From NCBI RefSeq assembly GCF_963678975.1, contig NC_089276.1:27299555-27363554 (forward strand): DNA of 64,000 bases, given 5' to 3'. Source of the stretch: Dysidea avara. Taxonomy: Eukaryota; Porifera; Demospongiae; Dictyoceratida; Dysideidae. The notes below the pieces were generated by a model. The model was not told the DNA's origin. It was given only the letters and a program-made list of their open reading frames with translations, and made no database searches. The translations under genes and the position numbers were made by a program. Shown in pieces: positions 12,940 through 23,993 of the stretch. Position 1 is the stretch's first letter. Each line of letters opens with the position of its first letter.

Positions 12940-13187
12940 CAACATGCTATTGAAATTCCATGCCTTGTTACAGTTATTGCTAGTTTTTTCTCTATATTGA
13001 CCTACAATGCTATCATGTCTACAAACAACTGAAAGATGTGCTAAAAAATCAATAGCTGTTGTTATGTAGTTTACCATGGCAAGATATGGATATCATCTAA
13101 TAACTACATTTAGAGTCCATCTTTGTGTGGTATACATGGGATCATGATATAACTACTATCTTTTAGTTAATCCAGTTCTGCATACCA

Positions 13188-13262
13188 AAAATGGCCCACT
13201 AGCCAGCATTCTGTGTTTCACTTCAAGTCGGACTTCTTAGCATGTAGTATGGGCCATTTTTG
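13188..13262. repeat. Mini-MITE with AAAAATGGCCCA inverted ends
   Basis: CAAAAATGGCCCACTA and TAGTATGGGCCATTTTTG flank about 40 bp. No coding content. Confidence 0.65.
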
Positions 13263-13689
13263 ATTTCTTTGTTCTTACTTTATATCTGCAATAAAATATA
13301 GATCATGGCATTATGCAGAAGTATAACGTAGCTCTATCAAGTCCATCCCTTATCAGATAAAAGCCTAAATGGCAAGTCCTTTGTTATACCCACCCATACT
13401 CAAATGTACTGGATTCCTCACGTATACAGTATTATGACGTGGTGGACAGAATAGCCGTTTAATGTTAATGTAGTGCTGCAAGGTATGCAATGATTGATTA
13501 CTCGTGGATTAGTGTTACCTCCGGCATGCTCACGTCACTAGAATTATTACCTATTTTCTGTAAGCTAATCATGTTATATACACAATCTATTTCTGTATCA
13601 TCAATGTTATCAATTGAGGTCACTCTCAATATTCTAGAGTTCTGCAAATTAGAACAAACTCTTACTTATTTTTCTTCTTGCCATCTATA

Positions 13690-13934
13690 ATAATTGTATT
13701 ATGAAATACCTCTGACGCCTTTCTTAACCTTTACAAAACATTAGTTCGCTCTCAATTAGAATACAGAAATACAATCTGGGGCCCATTTTACACCACAGAT
13801 CAAATCAAAGTAGAAAATGTCCAAAGAGCAGCCACAATATTAATACCATCTATTAGACACCTATCATATGAACAAAGACTTCGTACTCTTGACTTACCAT
13901 CTCTCAAGTACAGACGTCTACGTGGAGATATGAT
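13690..13934 (+). pseudogene. LINE ORF2 3' part, left fragment (split by insertion)
   Basis: From about 13715 the translation reads AFLNLYKTLVRSQLEY, then IWGPFYTTDQIKVENVQRAA and SLKYRRLRGDMI. This is the region after the reverse-transcriptase core that is typical of CR1/Jockey-like non-LTR retrotransposons (VRSxLEYxxxxW, ENVQRRAT, RRxRGDMI). It stops abruptly at 13934 and the same frame resumes at 19307 with NVYRLLHNIFNLD. The 5' part of the element is absent, as expected for a 5'-truncated LINE. Confidence 0.85.
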
Positions 13935-14765
13935 CAAGACACACGGTAGTGTGTCGTGCGGCCCAAGAAGCCGGCGCGTAACACCCGTGAGTATATTGAC
14001 AGGAAGAAAGAAAACGCAATTTTCGCACCTCCGTAGCTCTGTGCTTCCTTGATGAAACAAGACGATTTTTGCTGTGGACATGCCCCCCAACTGCAGCACT
14101 CCACATTCCAAATTTGAGCGAAATCGCTTCGCGCGTTCCCGAGATATGCGACTTCAAAAATTGGCTCAGTTTCTTCGTTTTTTTTCTTCTTCTTCTTCTT
14201 CTTATTTTTCTTTTTCTTGTCGCACACTTACAAAAACTGCTATAAAACTCGCACGCCATATCCGATTGCCTTGAAATTTGGCACACAGAAGGGGGATATA
14301 AAGGCGCATCTCGGTACCAACTTTGGCTGGAATACGATAAACAGGCAAAGAGTTATGAGCGATTATTCACGAAAATTAACACCAATATGTTGTCACGCCT
14401 ACAGGGTAAACCGCGTATGGGAAGAAGCTGAAAATCGGTGGGTGAATAGGTTAACTATTGAACCTCAAACCTTTTGTGGTTTGAAAGAAATCGAGCTAAA
14501 AACCAGGAAGATACAACGAAAAAACCAACAGTGTGTAACAATTACGCAATCGAGATTAGCTAATAAAAAACGACTGCTTGCCACGCCTACCAGGTAAACC
14601 GCTTGGGGTAATGCTTTGAAAATCGCTGTACAGATGGAGTTATCATCTTAGAAAGGCTCTTCAATGGTGTAGAAGAATCAGACTTAAAACCACGGAGTTA
14701 TAACACGAAATCCAACTTAGTGTAGCAAGTGTGAGATCGAGATACTCTAATAGAGCAGTCATCCT
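13935..14765 (-). mobile_element. Hairpin-ended repeat element (copy A)
   Basis: Begins CAAGACACACGGTAGTGTGTC, an 18-nt hairpin (13938-13955), then CGTGCGGCCCAAGAAGC. About 780 bp of body shared with 54120-54770 and, in reverse, 58945-59576 follows, and it ends with three tandem CTCTAATAGAG modules (14734-14807). On the opposite strand the hairpin is the 3' terminus. A polypyrimidine tract lies at 14186-14215. The overlapping reading frames here are not shared with other copies and I treat them as chance. The tRNA-like head seen in the other two copies is missing; satellite DNA begins in its place. Confidence 0.75.
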
Positions 14766-14807
14766 AATAGAGCAGTCATCCTAATAGAGCAGTCACCCGA
14801 AGAGAAT
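14734..14807 (+). repeat. Tandem CTCTAATAGAG modules (three copies)
   Basis: GATCGAGATACTCTAATAGAG followed by CAGTCATC-CTAATAGAG twice more, spaced 20-21 bp, directly before the satellite array. Confidence 0.9.
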
Positions 14808-17800
14808 TCAAGAGATCAGCTAGAAACAAGTAACCTGTATAGAGATCAGCTACAAACAAGCCACCCTGTAGAGAGATCAGCCACAAACAATTCACCCTGT
14901 AGAGAAATCAGCTAGAAGAAGTTACCTTGTAGGGAATTCATGCAACTATAGAAAGAGATAATTCAGCTAGAAGAAATCACCTTGTAGAGTTCAGCTACAA
15001 AGAAACCACAATGTAGAGAGTTCAGATACAAAGAAACCACCATGTAGAGAATTCGTTTACAAACAAGTCACCCTATAGAAAGATCAGCTAGAAGAAGTTA
15101 CCTCGTAGAGAGTTCAGTTACAAAGAAACCACCATGTAGAGAATTCATTTACAAACTAGTGACCCTGTAGAGACATCAGCTAGAAGAAGTTACCTTGTAA
15201 AGAGTTCAGCTACATAGAAACCATTCTGTAAAGAGCTCAGCTACAAACAAATCACCCTGTAGAGAGATCAGCTAGAAGAAGTTACCTTGTTGATAGTTCA
15301 GCTACAAAGAAACCATCATGTAGAGAGTTCAGCTACAAACAAATCTCCCTGTAGAGAGATCAGCTAGAAGAAGTTACCTTGTAGAGAGTTCAGCTTCAAA
15401 CAAATCACCCTGTAGAAAGATCAGCTACAAACAAATCTCCCTGTAGAGAGATTAGCTAGAAGTTATCTTGTAGAGAGTTCAGCTACAAAGAAACCATCAT
15501 GTAGAGAGTTCAGCTACAAACAAATCTCCCTGTAGAGAGATCAGCTAGAAGAAGTTACCTTGTAGAGAGTTCAGCTTCAAACAAATCACCCTGTAGAAAG
15601 ATCAGCTAGAAGAGGTCACCTTGTAGAGAGTTCAGTTACAAAAAAACCACCATGTAGAGAGCTCAGCTACAAACCAGTGACCTTGTAGAGACTTCAGCTA
15701 GAAGAAGTTACCTTGTAGATAGTTCAGCTACAAAGAAACCATTCTTTAAAGAGCTCAGCTGCAAACAAATCACCTGTAAAGAATTCAGCTACAAATAAAT
15801 CACCCTGTAGAAAGATGAGCTAGAAAAAGTTACCTTGTAGAGAGTTCAGTTACAAAGAAACCACCATGTAGAGAATTCAGCTACAAACTAGTGACCCTGT
15901 AAAGACATCAGCTAGAAGAAGTTACCTTGAGAGAGTTCAGCTACAAAGAAACCATTATTTAAAGAGCTCAGCTGCAAACAAATCACCTATATAGAATTCA
16001 GCTACAAACAAATCACCATGTAGAGAGATCAGCTAGAAGAAGTTAACTTGTAGAGAGTTCAGCTACAAACAAATCACCCTGTATAGAGATCAGCTAGAAG
16101 AAGTTACCTTGTAGAGAGTTCAGCTACAAAGAAACCACCATGTAGAGAGTTCAGCTACAAAGAAATCACCCTGTATAAAATTCTGCCACGAACAAATTGC
16201 CCTGTAGAAAGATCAGTTAGAAGAAGTTACCTTGTAGAGAGTTCAGCTACAAAGAAACCATTCTGTAAACAGCTCAGCTGCAAACAAATCACCTGTACAG
16301 AATTCAGCTACAAACAAATCACCCTGTAGAGAGATCAACTAGAAGAAATTACTTTGTAGAGAGTTCAGCTACAAAGAAACCACCATGTAGAGAGTTCAGC
16401 TGCAAACAAATCACCCTGTAGAAAATACAGCCACAAACAAATTGCCCTGTAGAAAGATCAGTTAGATGAAGTTACCTTTTAGAGAGTTCAGCTACAAAGA
16501 AACCACCCTGTAGAGAGATCAGCTAGAAGAAGTTACCTTGTAGATCGTTCAGCTACAAACAAATCACCCTGTAGAGAGATCAGCTAGAAGAAGTTACCTT
16601 GTAGAGAGTTCAGCTACAAAGAAACCACCATGTAGAGAGTTCAGCTGCAAAGAAATCACCCTGTAGAAAATTCTGCCACAAACAAATTGCCCTGTATAGA
16701 GAGATCAGTTAGAAGAAGTTACCTTTTAGAGAGTTCAGCTACAAAGAAACCATTCTGTAAAGAGCTCAGCTGCAAACAAATCACCTGTACAGAATTCAGC
16801 TACAAACAAATCACCCTGTAGAGAGATCAGCTAGAAGAAATTACCTTGTAGAGAGTGAAGCTACAAACAAATCACCCTATTGAAAAATCAGCTTGTAGAA
16901 GTCACCTTGTAGAAAGTTCAGTTACAAAGAAACCATTCTGTAAAGAGCTCAGCTGCAAACAAATCACCCTGTATGAGAGATCAGCTAGAAGAAGTTAACT
17001 TGTAGAGAGTTCAGCTACAAAGAAACTATCATTTAGAAAGTTCAGCTTCAAACAAATCACCTGTAGAGAGTTCAGCTACAAACAAATCTCCCTGTAGAGA
17101 GATCAGCTAGAAGAAGTTACCTTGTAGAGAGTGAAGCTACAAACAAATCACCCTATTGAAAAATCAGCTAGAAGAAGTCACCTTGTAGAAAGTTCAGTTA
17201 CAAAGAAACCACCATGTAGAGAGTTCAGCTACAAACTAGCCACCTTGTAGAGACATCAGCTAGAAAAGTTACCTTGTAGAGAGTTCAGCTACAAAGAAAC
17301 CATTCTGTAAAGAGCTCAGCTGCAAACAAATCACCTGTACAGAATTCAGCTACAAACAAATCACCCTGTAGAGAGATCAGCTAGAAGAAGTTAACTTGTA
17401 GAGAGTTCAGCTACAAAGAAACCATCATTTAGAAAGTTCAGCTTCAAACAAATCACCTGTAGAGAGTTCAGCTACAAACAAATCTCCCTGTAGAGAGATC
17501 AGCTAGAAGAAGTTACCTTGTAGAGAGTGAAGCTACAAACAAATCACCCTATTGAAAAATCAGCTAGAAGAAGTCACCTTGTAGAAAGTTCAGTTACAAA
17601 GAAACCACCATGTAGAGAGTTCAGCTACAAACTAGCCACCTTGTAGAGACATCAGCTAGAAAAGTTACCTTGTAGAGAGTTCAGCTACAAAGAAACCACC
17701 CTGTAGAGAGATCAGCTAGAAGAAGTTACCTTGTAGATCGTTCAGCTACAAACAAATCACCCTGTAGAGAGATCAGCTAGAAGAAGTTACCTTGTAGAGA

Positions 17801-18712
17801 GTTCAGCTACAAAGAAACCACCATGTAGAGAGTTCAGCTGCAAAGAAATCACCCTGTAGAAAATTCTGCCACAAACAAATTGCCCTGTATAGAGAGATCA
17901 GTTAGAAGAAGTTACCTTTTAGAGAGTTCAGCTACAAAGAAACCATTCTGTAAAGAGCTCAGCTGCAAACAAATCACCTGTACAGAATTCAGCTACAAAC
18001 AAATCACCCTGTAGAGAGATCAGCTAGAAGAAATTACCTTGTAGATAGTTCAGCTACAAACAAATCACGCTGTAGAAAGATCAGTTAGAAGAAGTTACTT
18101 TGTAGAGAGTTCAGCTACAAAGAAACCATTCTGTAAAGAGCTCAGCTGCAAACAAATCACCTGTACAGAATTCAGCTACAAACAAATCACCCTGTAGAGA
18201 GATCAGCTAGAAGAAATTACATTGTAGATAGTTCAGCTACAAACAAATCACGCTGTAGAAAGATCAGTTAGAAGAAGTTACTTTGTAGAGAGTTCAGCTA
18301 CAAAGAAACCATTCTGTAAAGAGCTCAGCTGCAAACAAATCACCTGTACAGAATTCAGCTACAAACAAATCACCCTGTAGAGAGATCAGCTAGAAGAAAT
18401 TACATTGTAGATAGTTCAGCTACAAACAAATCACGCTGTAGAAAGATCAGTTAGAAGAAGTTACTTTGTAGAGAGTTCAGCTACAAAGAAACCATTTTGT
18501 AAAGAGCTCAGCTGCAAACAAATCACCTGTACAGAATTCAGCTACGAACAAATCACCCTGTAGAGAGATCAGCTAGAAGAAGTTACCTTGTAGATAGTTC
18601 AGCTACAAACAAATCTCCCTGTAGAGAGATCAGCTAGAAGAAATTATCTTGTAGAGAGTTCAGCTACAAAGAAATCATCATGTGGAGAGTTCAGCTGCAA
18701 AGAAATCACCAC
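14808..18712 (+). repeat. Satellite array, about 3.9 kb, monomer about 30-31 bp
   Basis: Two alternating monomer types: GTAGAGAGTTCAGCTACAAA-type and GTAGAGAGATCAGCTAGAAG-type, each about 30 bp. Higher-order structure is visible. A six-monomer unit of 183 bp repeats with CACCTGTACAG at 17975, 18158, 18341 and 18524; a block near 16997 recurs 396 bp later; a block at 16501 recurs 1193 bp later at 17694. The same satellite occurs in reverse at 61610-62370. Confidence 0.97.
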
Positions 18713-18926
18713 TGCCCAAATTTCAAGGCAATAGCTCTTTCCATTCTGAAGTTATCAATTGTCAAAGTTGGCAAATTGGATGTGTATGGAAGGCCCCTTT
18801 TCGCAAATCCGGTCCCATATGTATTATATATATAATTTGTACATTTACTGATAAAATATTTAAAGTACATCTACTTCATCTTTTCTTCTTCCTGTAGTAA
18901 AGAAAAAAAACATAGGTTAAAAAAGT

Positions 18927-19306
18927 CCCAAAGCTGGCCATAGGCCGGCTTTGGGGTATACAAATACAAAAAGAAATGAAATCTAATCCAAAACAGCCAA
19001 GCTGTAAAAACAGTGTGCGGCCCTCAGAAAGGCTATGGTGAAAAAAGATGTGAAATCCAAGGTGGCGGCCAAGAAATGGCTGTGATGGTAGGTTAATGGT
19101 AAAAATTTTAATAACGACAATTCAGGTGAATTTTTGTGCCGCTTCACAAAATTTACCTGAATTGTCATTATTAAAATTTTTACCATTAACCTACCATCAC
19201 AGCCATTTCTTGGCCGCCACCTTGGATTTCATTTCACATCTTTTTTCACCATAGCCTTTCTGAGGGCCGCACACTGTTTTTACAGCTTGGCTGTTTTGGA
19301 TTAGAT
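18927..19306. mobile_element. Foldback element, AACAGCCAAGCTGT family, copy 1
   Basis: A palindrome at 18981-19306 with arms starting ATCTAATCCAAAACAGCC and ending in its exact complement. It is preceded, after a conserved 24-bp linker (TATACAAATACAAAAAGAAA), by a hairpin at 18927-18956 (CCAAAGCTGGCC, loop, GGCCGGCTTTGG). Other copies lie at 55275-55562, 58545-58765 (partial) and 61068-61453. Sequence within the arms, such as GGTGGCGGCCAAGAAATGGC, is conserved across copies. Confidence 0.9.
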
Positions 19307-19680
19307 AAATGTTTACAGGCTCTTACACAACATCTTCAACTTGGATCAATCTCAGTTTTCACAATAGATGTTTTATCAAGAACTAGGTGTCATCGTTTCA
19401 AACTTTATAAACAGCAAATACTTAATGATGTCAGGGCAAATGTTTCTAGTCAAAGGGTGATAAACTGTTGGAACCACCTACCAAAGGAAGTTGTTACAGC
19501 ACCAACTTTATCATTATTTAAGACGAGATGCGACACTTTTACCAAAACATTAAATATGATACCTAAGTTTTATTTTCTGTTGTATATAGAATCTTAGGAT
19601 CAGGACTATTACAGGCCTAGTGCCTTTTATACTATTCCTGTACTATAATAATAACAATAAATAATAATAATTATTATTTA
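19307..19680 (+). pseudogene. LINE ORF2 3' part, right fragment and tail
   Basis: Continues the frame broken at 13934: NVYRLLHNIFNLDQSQF, then a stop and a frameshift, then TRCHRFKLYKQQ and VINCWNHLPKEVVTAPTLSLFKTRCD, the WNxLPxxVVxAxSxxxFK motif found at the end of many LINE ORF2 proteins. The tail ends in an ATAATAATA-type microsatellite (19645-19680), which fits a LINE 3' end. Confidence 0.85.
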
Positions 19681-19732
19681 GTCAATCAGCTATCTATAAA
19701 CTGTTTTAAGGATGCATTATTAAATCATTCAG

Positions 19733-20367
19733 TGCACTGTTAAAAATAGGGTGTAATCCAATCACCTTTGGGGGAGTTCTAACTGCTGTTTAAATTAAAC
19801 TCCTTTGAAGGGAGTTGTAGTACTCCCCAGGGGTGCTCTAGGAGCAACTAAAAGGTGTTACAAGGGCATTGCAACACTCCCTAAGGGTGTTCTAGGAATA
19901 GCTATAAAGGTGTCACGGTACACTTTAAAGATGTTCTAGTGCTCTCCATGGTGGCATTTTGTTGAAAAGAAATGTAGGCTTGCTATAGCATTCCAGTAAC
20001 CTTCATGTTGATTTCAATTTATACTCAATGACTACCAACAACAAAGCACATTAGCAGTACGCAATAATATATTTGCAACACCTTATACTTACCACATAGT
20101 TGTTTCCAAGTCACTCTTATAGAAGTTAGCAAACTGTACTTATAACCTAATTTTCAATAGAAGCATCCAATTGTGGGTTTCAATATACCTAGGTGTAGGC
20201 AAACACCCTTACAGTGGCTTAGCTATTATTGGGGAGTAAAATGACATTTGTGGTGTTCAACAACACCCTAAGTGCTACAATACTCCCTTAGGGTGTTGTA
20301 AATACCATGGGTGTACGTGAACACCTTTACGATGGGTGTACCTGTAACACCTCGTTTTAACAGTGTG
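19733..20367. mobile_element. Terminal-inverted-repeat element, CACTGTTAAAA ends, 0.64 kb
   Basis: ACTGTTAAAAATAGGGTGTAA at the left and AACACCTCGTTTTAACAGTG at the right. Internal GGGTGTTCTAGGA / ACTCCCTTAGGGTGTT words repeat in both orientations. No frame of note. Confidence 0.7.
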
Positions 20368-20369
20368 TC

Positions 20370-22500
20370 ATTTTGATTAGCTGATTTTATATTTTGTGCT
20401 CTTATATACATTTGTGTGTTATACTCTTTGATTGAGAAATAAAATAATCAAACAGTACATGAAATAATACTGAGTTATTTTGGTATCATACATAGCTATA
20501 ACTCAACCAAGGATATACTGACCCCCAGGTATTCCTACACTGGTGTTAACTAATATAACTATTAACACATAATGTGACTAAGTTACTTAGTTTTGAGTGG
20601 AATTCCTTTACTTAAACTTCTGTGTATACTGCATAGCTATTTTTGTACTATGTGTAAAACCTTGATTTTATACTATACTGTATGTGTAATTAGCTTTGTT
20701 CATGTTCATGTAATTGTTTTTGCTGTGTCTGTATATGTGTAGTTGTAACTTTGTTGTATGTATGTTGTGGTTTTGTTTCCTCTGCCAGGGAAGAGCAACA
20801 TTGCTGAAGCTAAATTTAAAATCAAATCAAAATCTATATAAAGATTAAGCATATTAGTTGCTCATGATGATCCATTACTGTAATGCACAACAGCAATGCA
20901 GGTACTAAGCTTATTTTTACCACTGGAGCCAGTTTCCCCGCAATAATTCAATGTGTTCTTACATCATATGCACACTAACAGTTGTTACCAGTTGTAACTT
21001 ACATTACATGGGATCTTACGTGATCAAAATTATGTAGCTACTCTATAATATAAGTTAATTGCTGCAGTATGAATTGTACATTATATCCTGCCATTCTATT
21101 GGAGAATGAAGAGACTGCATGAGTTTCTATGCAGGTAGCTATCTATGTATGCTTTATTATCATCCATTAATGTGTGAAAACTTTGATAGGAATTTTAAGA
21201 TATATTAAGCTATTCATTAACTATAAATCAAACTATGACTGTGTACTTTGTATAGAAGGTTCTTGATTCATGGGTAAGTTGTTTCATAATTCAATTGCTT
21301 CATGGAAATATGAATACTCAGTTACATATCAGTTCCTTCAGCATGTATATATATGCATATATAGTGGTGGGTAAAACTAGATCCTTTGATTGATTAATTC
21401 ATAAATTGTAATAGGGCTGAGTACTCCATTCTTGGGTATAGGGGTTAGTATCACTACAACACTGTTATTTCTTCTATTCTCATATAATAAAGTACATGTT
21501 TAATCCCCTAACTCTTAATTTCTATTACTTACGGTATAATAGTTTGTTAGTAGTTTCTTAACACAAATCTTGTACCTCTAGTTATGCTGTAATCCTTCCA
21601 GCCTTGTAATGTCCCTGAAGAAGCAATGGTGACCATGCAGGCAGAGGATGTATATTCAACTTTGGCCTGGGAACAAACAAGTATACAATAAGTCAGCTCC
21701 ATGTAGGAGCTGTCTTGAAGTTCCTTCTCAAGTATATGTGACTTAATTGCTTTTGAAATAGTTGCATGCAGACACATGTACATGTTTGCTTTTGATTGAT
21801 TGAATGATTAGTTATCTACTTAAGAATATTAAACGTACTTAAGTTTGATTCTGACAACCCTTGTACCTATCATTTGTCCAATGGCATGCACTAATTGTCG
21901 CAACCTTGGTCCAATAATTAATTTTGATAAATCTTATTTACATGCATACAAAATAAATTAATTGTACCCAAGCTATTGGCACTGGTTGCCAGTAGACCTT
22001 CAATACATGCACACGTAATTTTGTCATCTGTATACCAATGCTGTTGTATATTTTGTATTGTAAAGTAATAATAATAATAAAATAATAAACTACTTCATTA
22101 TACAGCTGGAGTATAGCTAGTCCATGCATCACCTTAACTCAAATATACAGAAGCTCTGACTTTAGGCTTGAAACTTAATAATAGCCAACTTCATGCTTGA
22201 TTTATTACCTTCCTATTATGCCATAAAATTATATTGGCATATACATATAGCTGACGTAATAGACTCAAGCTACTTACATTTAGTTGTGGTGTGGGAATGT
22301 CATGGCATTAATTCCACAATGCAAACCAAATAGCTAATTACTTAGCTTTAAAGATTATCCCTTAAAGCTACATAATACTAGCGGGAATAGCTGCGCATGA
22401 TGGATCTAGATATACAAGATTGAAACATATAGCCATTTCAGCAGCTTTATGTAGTAGCTCACAGTCAGTACCCTAAAAGTATAATCAATGCATGGCTAGT
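20370..22500. other. Intergenic AT-rich stretch
   Basis: No supported gene. A 5'-truncated LINE tail lies at 21950-22095 (GTTGCCAGTAGACCTTCAATAC, then an ATAATAATA tract). The remainder shows no structure I can name. Confidence 0.5.
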
Positions 22501-22510
22501 AGTATAGTGT

Positions 22511-22769
22511 TGAGAGGTCAGCAACAAGCTTAAAGTCTTGTAGGCTGATTCTAAAAATCTTTATGAAAATTCCTGAATCTTGAAATCACTCATTCCAGAA
22601 ATATGTTGGATATTTCCAGAAAAATTGTGCAGTTTTAACATAATTTCTTCTATGGCCATTTGAAGGCAGAATCTTTCTATGGAAATCTCTGTGAAACTTT
22701 TCAGAAATCTTGAATCTCGTAGGTAATATTGGGTGCTAGCTAATTGGTTGGTTGCTGACCCCTCATAGC
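22511..22769. mobile_element. MITE with TGAGAGGTCAGCAAC ends
   Basis: TGAGAGGTCAGCAACAAGC and GGTTGCTGACCCCTCA are inverted ends. TATAGTGT occurs just outside both sides (22503-22510 and 22770-22777), consistent with an 8-bp target duplication if the right end carries four extra bases. Confidence 0.65.
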
Positions 22770-22956
22770 TATAGTGTCATTCACAATCAGATTCTACTTA
22801 ATTATTTGATGTTAGCAACCACACTGAAATTCGAAAGTATGAATCTCATACTGAAGGGATGACAACTGAGTATGACCCTCATACCATCAAGGTGCCGCAC
22901 ATGAGGAGCCATCGATCCCTTTGCTATATGAATTTCATGTTTTCAAATATACAGTG

Positions 22957-23078
22957 CACAGTAAAAAATAAGTAGTAAATACACTGGCCATGGCTATTTT
23001 AGTAACTGTCACTAAGAATTTCCAGTGACATTCACTATTTTCCACAGTATTTACACTTATTTTTACTGTGTGCAGCTA
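22957..23078. repeat. Mini-MITE, CACAGTAAAAA inverted ends
   Basis: GCACAGTAAAAAATAAGT and ACTTATTTTTACTGTGTGC bracket about 90 bp with further internal symmetry around CCAGTG. Confidence 0.7.
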
Positions 23079-23285
23079 TAGCTAACTCCTTAATTATTTC
23101 CTCAAAACTAGTTACAACACATCACTGTTTTTACTCTCAAGTGTCAAAAAAGCTACCATTATTATTTTTGTGGCGCTTAATTACTGCATATGGTTTGGGA
23201 AGAGGGTATAGCTATAGCTTTGAGTGGTTTGCATTAATTTTGCTATGAAAAGTATGGTAGCTACGCGGCTCTGGCCGCTCCGGCT

Positions 23286-23651
23286 TAGTCTCGTGCCCAG
23301 ACCGCTTTTTTTCTTTTTGTGTGGGGGCGGAGAAAAAAAGGGTCTGGTGGATCTGCAGCCGGATCTACAACTTTTGGGGATCGTTGATTAGTGGTGATGA
23401 ATAGCAAAGGCCTGTTAACGAAGCAACAATAGGAATACGGCGCGCGTTTGCTTGGCAAGGTTACATCCTTGGCTACGCGCGCCGTATTTCCTATTGTTGC
23501 TTCGTTAACAAGCCTTTGCTATTCATCACCACTAATCAACGATCCCCAAAAGTTGTAGATCCGGCTGCACAAAAAATGTATTGGAGATCCACCAGACCCT
23601 TTTTTCTCCGCCCCCACACAAAAAGAAAAAAACGGTCTGGGCACGAGACTA
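23286..23651. mobile_element. Foldback element, 366 bp, perfect 9-bp target duplication
   Basis: Arms TAGTCTCGTGCCCAGACCG and complement; the palindrome spans nearly the whole element, with one asymmetric 20-bp stretch (AAAAATGTATTGGAGATCC) on the right. The flanking repeat GCTCCGGCT at 23277-23285 and 23652-23660 is perfect. A 9-bp duplication with long inverted ends suggests a Mutator-like (MULE) mobiliser. The arms are GC-rich, unlike their surroundings. It lies about 340 bp upstream of the UBE3C copy 2 start codon. Confidence 0.85.
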
Positions 23652-23993
23652 GCTCCGGCTACTGAGTAATCGTACAGTCGTACGACCGAGTCAGTGTAGG
23701 TGAAACCTTCTCCTTATAAGGCTACCGTTGTCACAGTCTCACTTGGCTTCCGTGACTATATTGGCTTCCGGGAATATATTGGGAAATCCCCAAACATTCT
23801 GGTGTGTTCCAAAACAATCAGATTCACAACGAAGCTACAAAATAAAGGGACTTGGAGGTCAGCCGTCAGTTTAGTTTGCGGTGAACCAAAGTTTACACCA
23901 CCGAGCTGCTGGATCAGTAGTAAATTTATCTGATCTTGCCGGAATCATAGATATTATATACTACGTACCTGCCGGAATTGATCAGATCGTTCC

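Larger units (their letters stand above)
11946..13690. other. Intergenic region after UBE3C copy 1
   Basis: No convincing gene. It holds the MITEs at 12436-12939 and 13188-13262, plus unique AT-rich DNA. I did not see a clear AATAAA close to the stop codon. Confidence 0.6.

Noticed and set aside
13800-14597. Several overlapping frames of 66-126 codons on both strands
   Set aside because: They lie across the LINE fragment and the hairpin-ended element; the related copies at 54120 and 58825 do not keep these frames, and the Lys/Arg or Ser/Phe runs come from a (TTC)n tract.
14808-18712. CRISPR-like array in the satellite
   Set aside because: Units are contiguous related monomers with no unique spacers, and the DNA is animal nuclear; it is satellite DNA.
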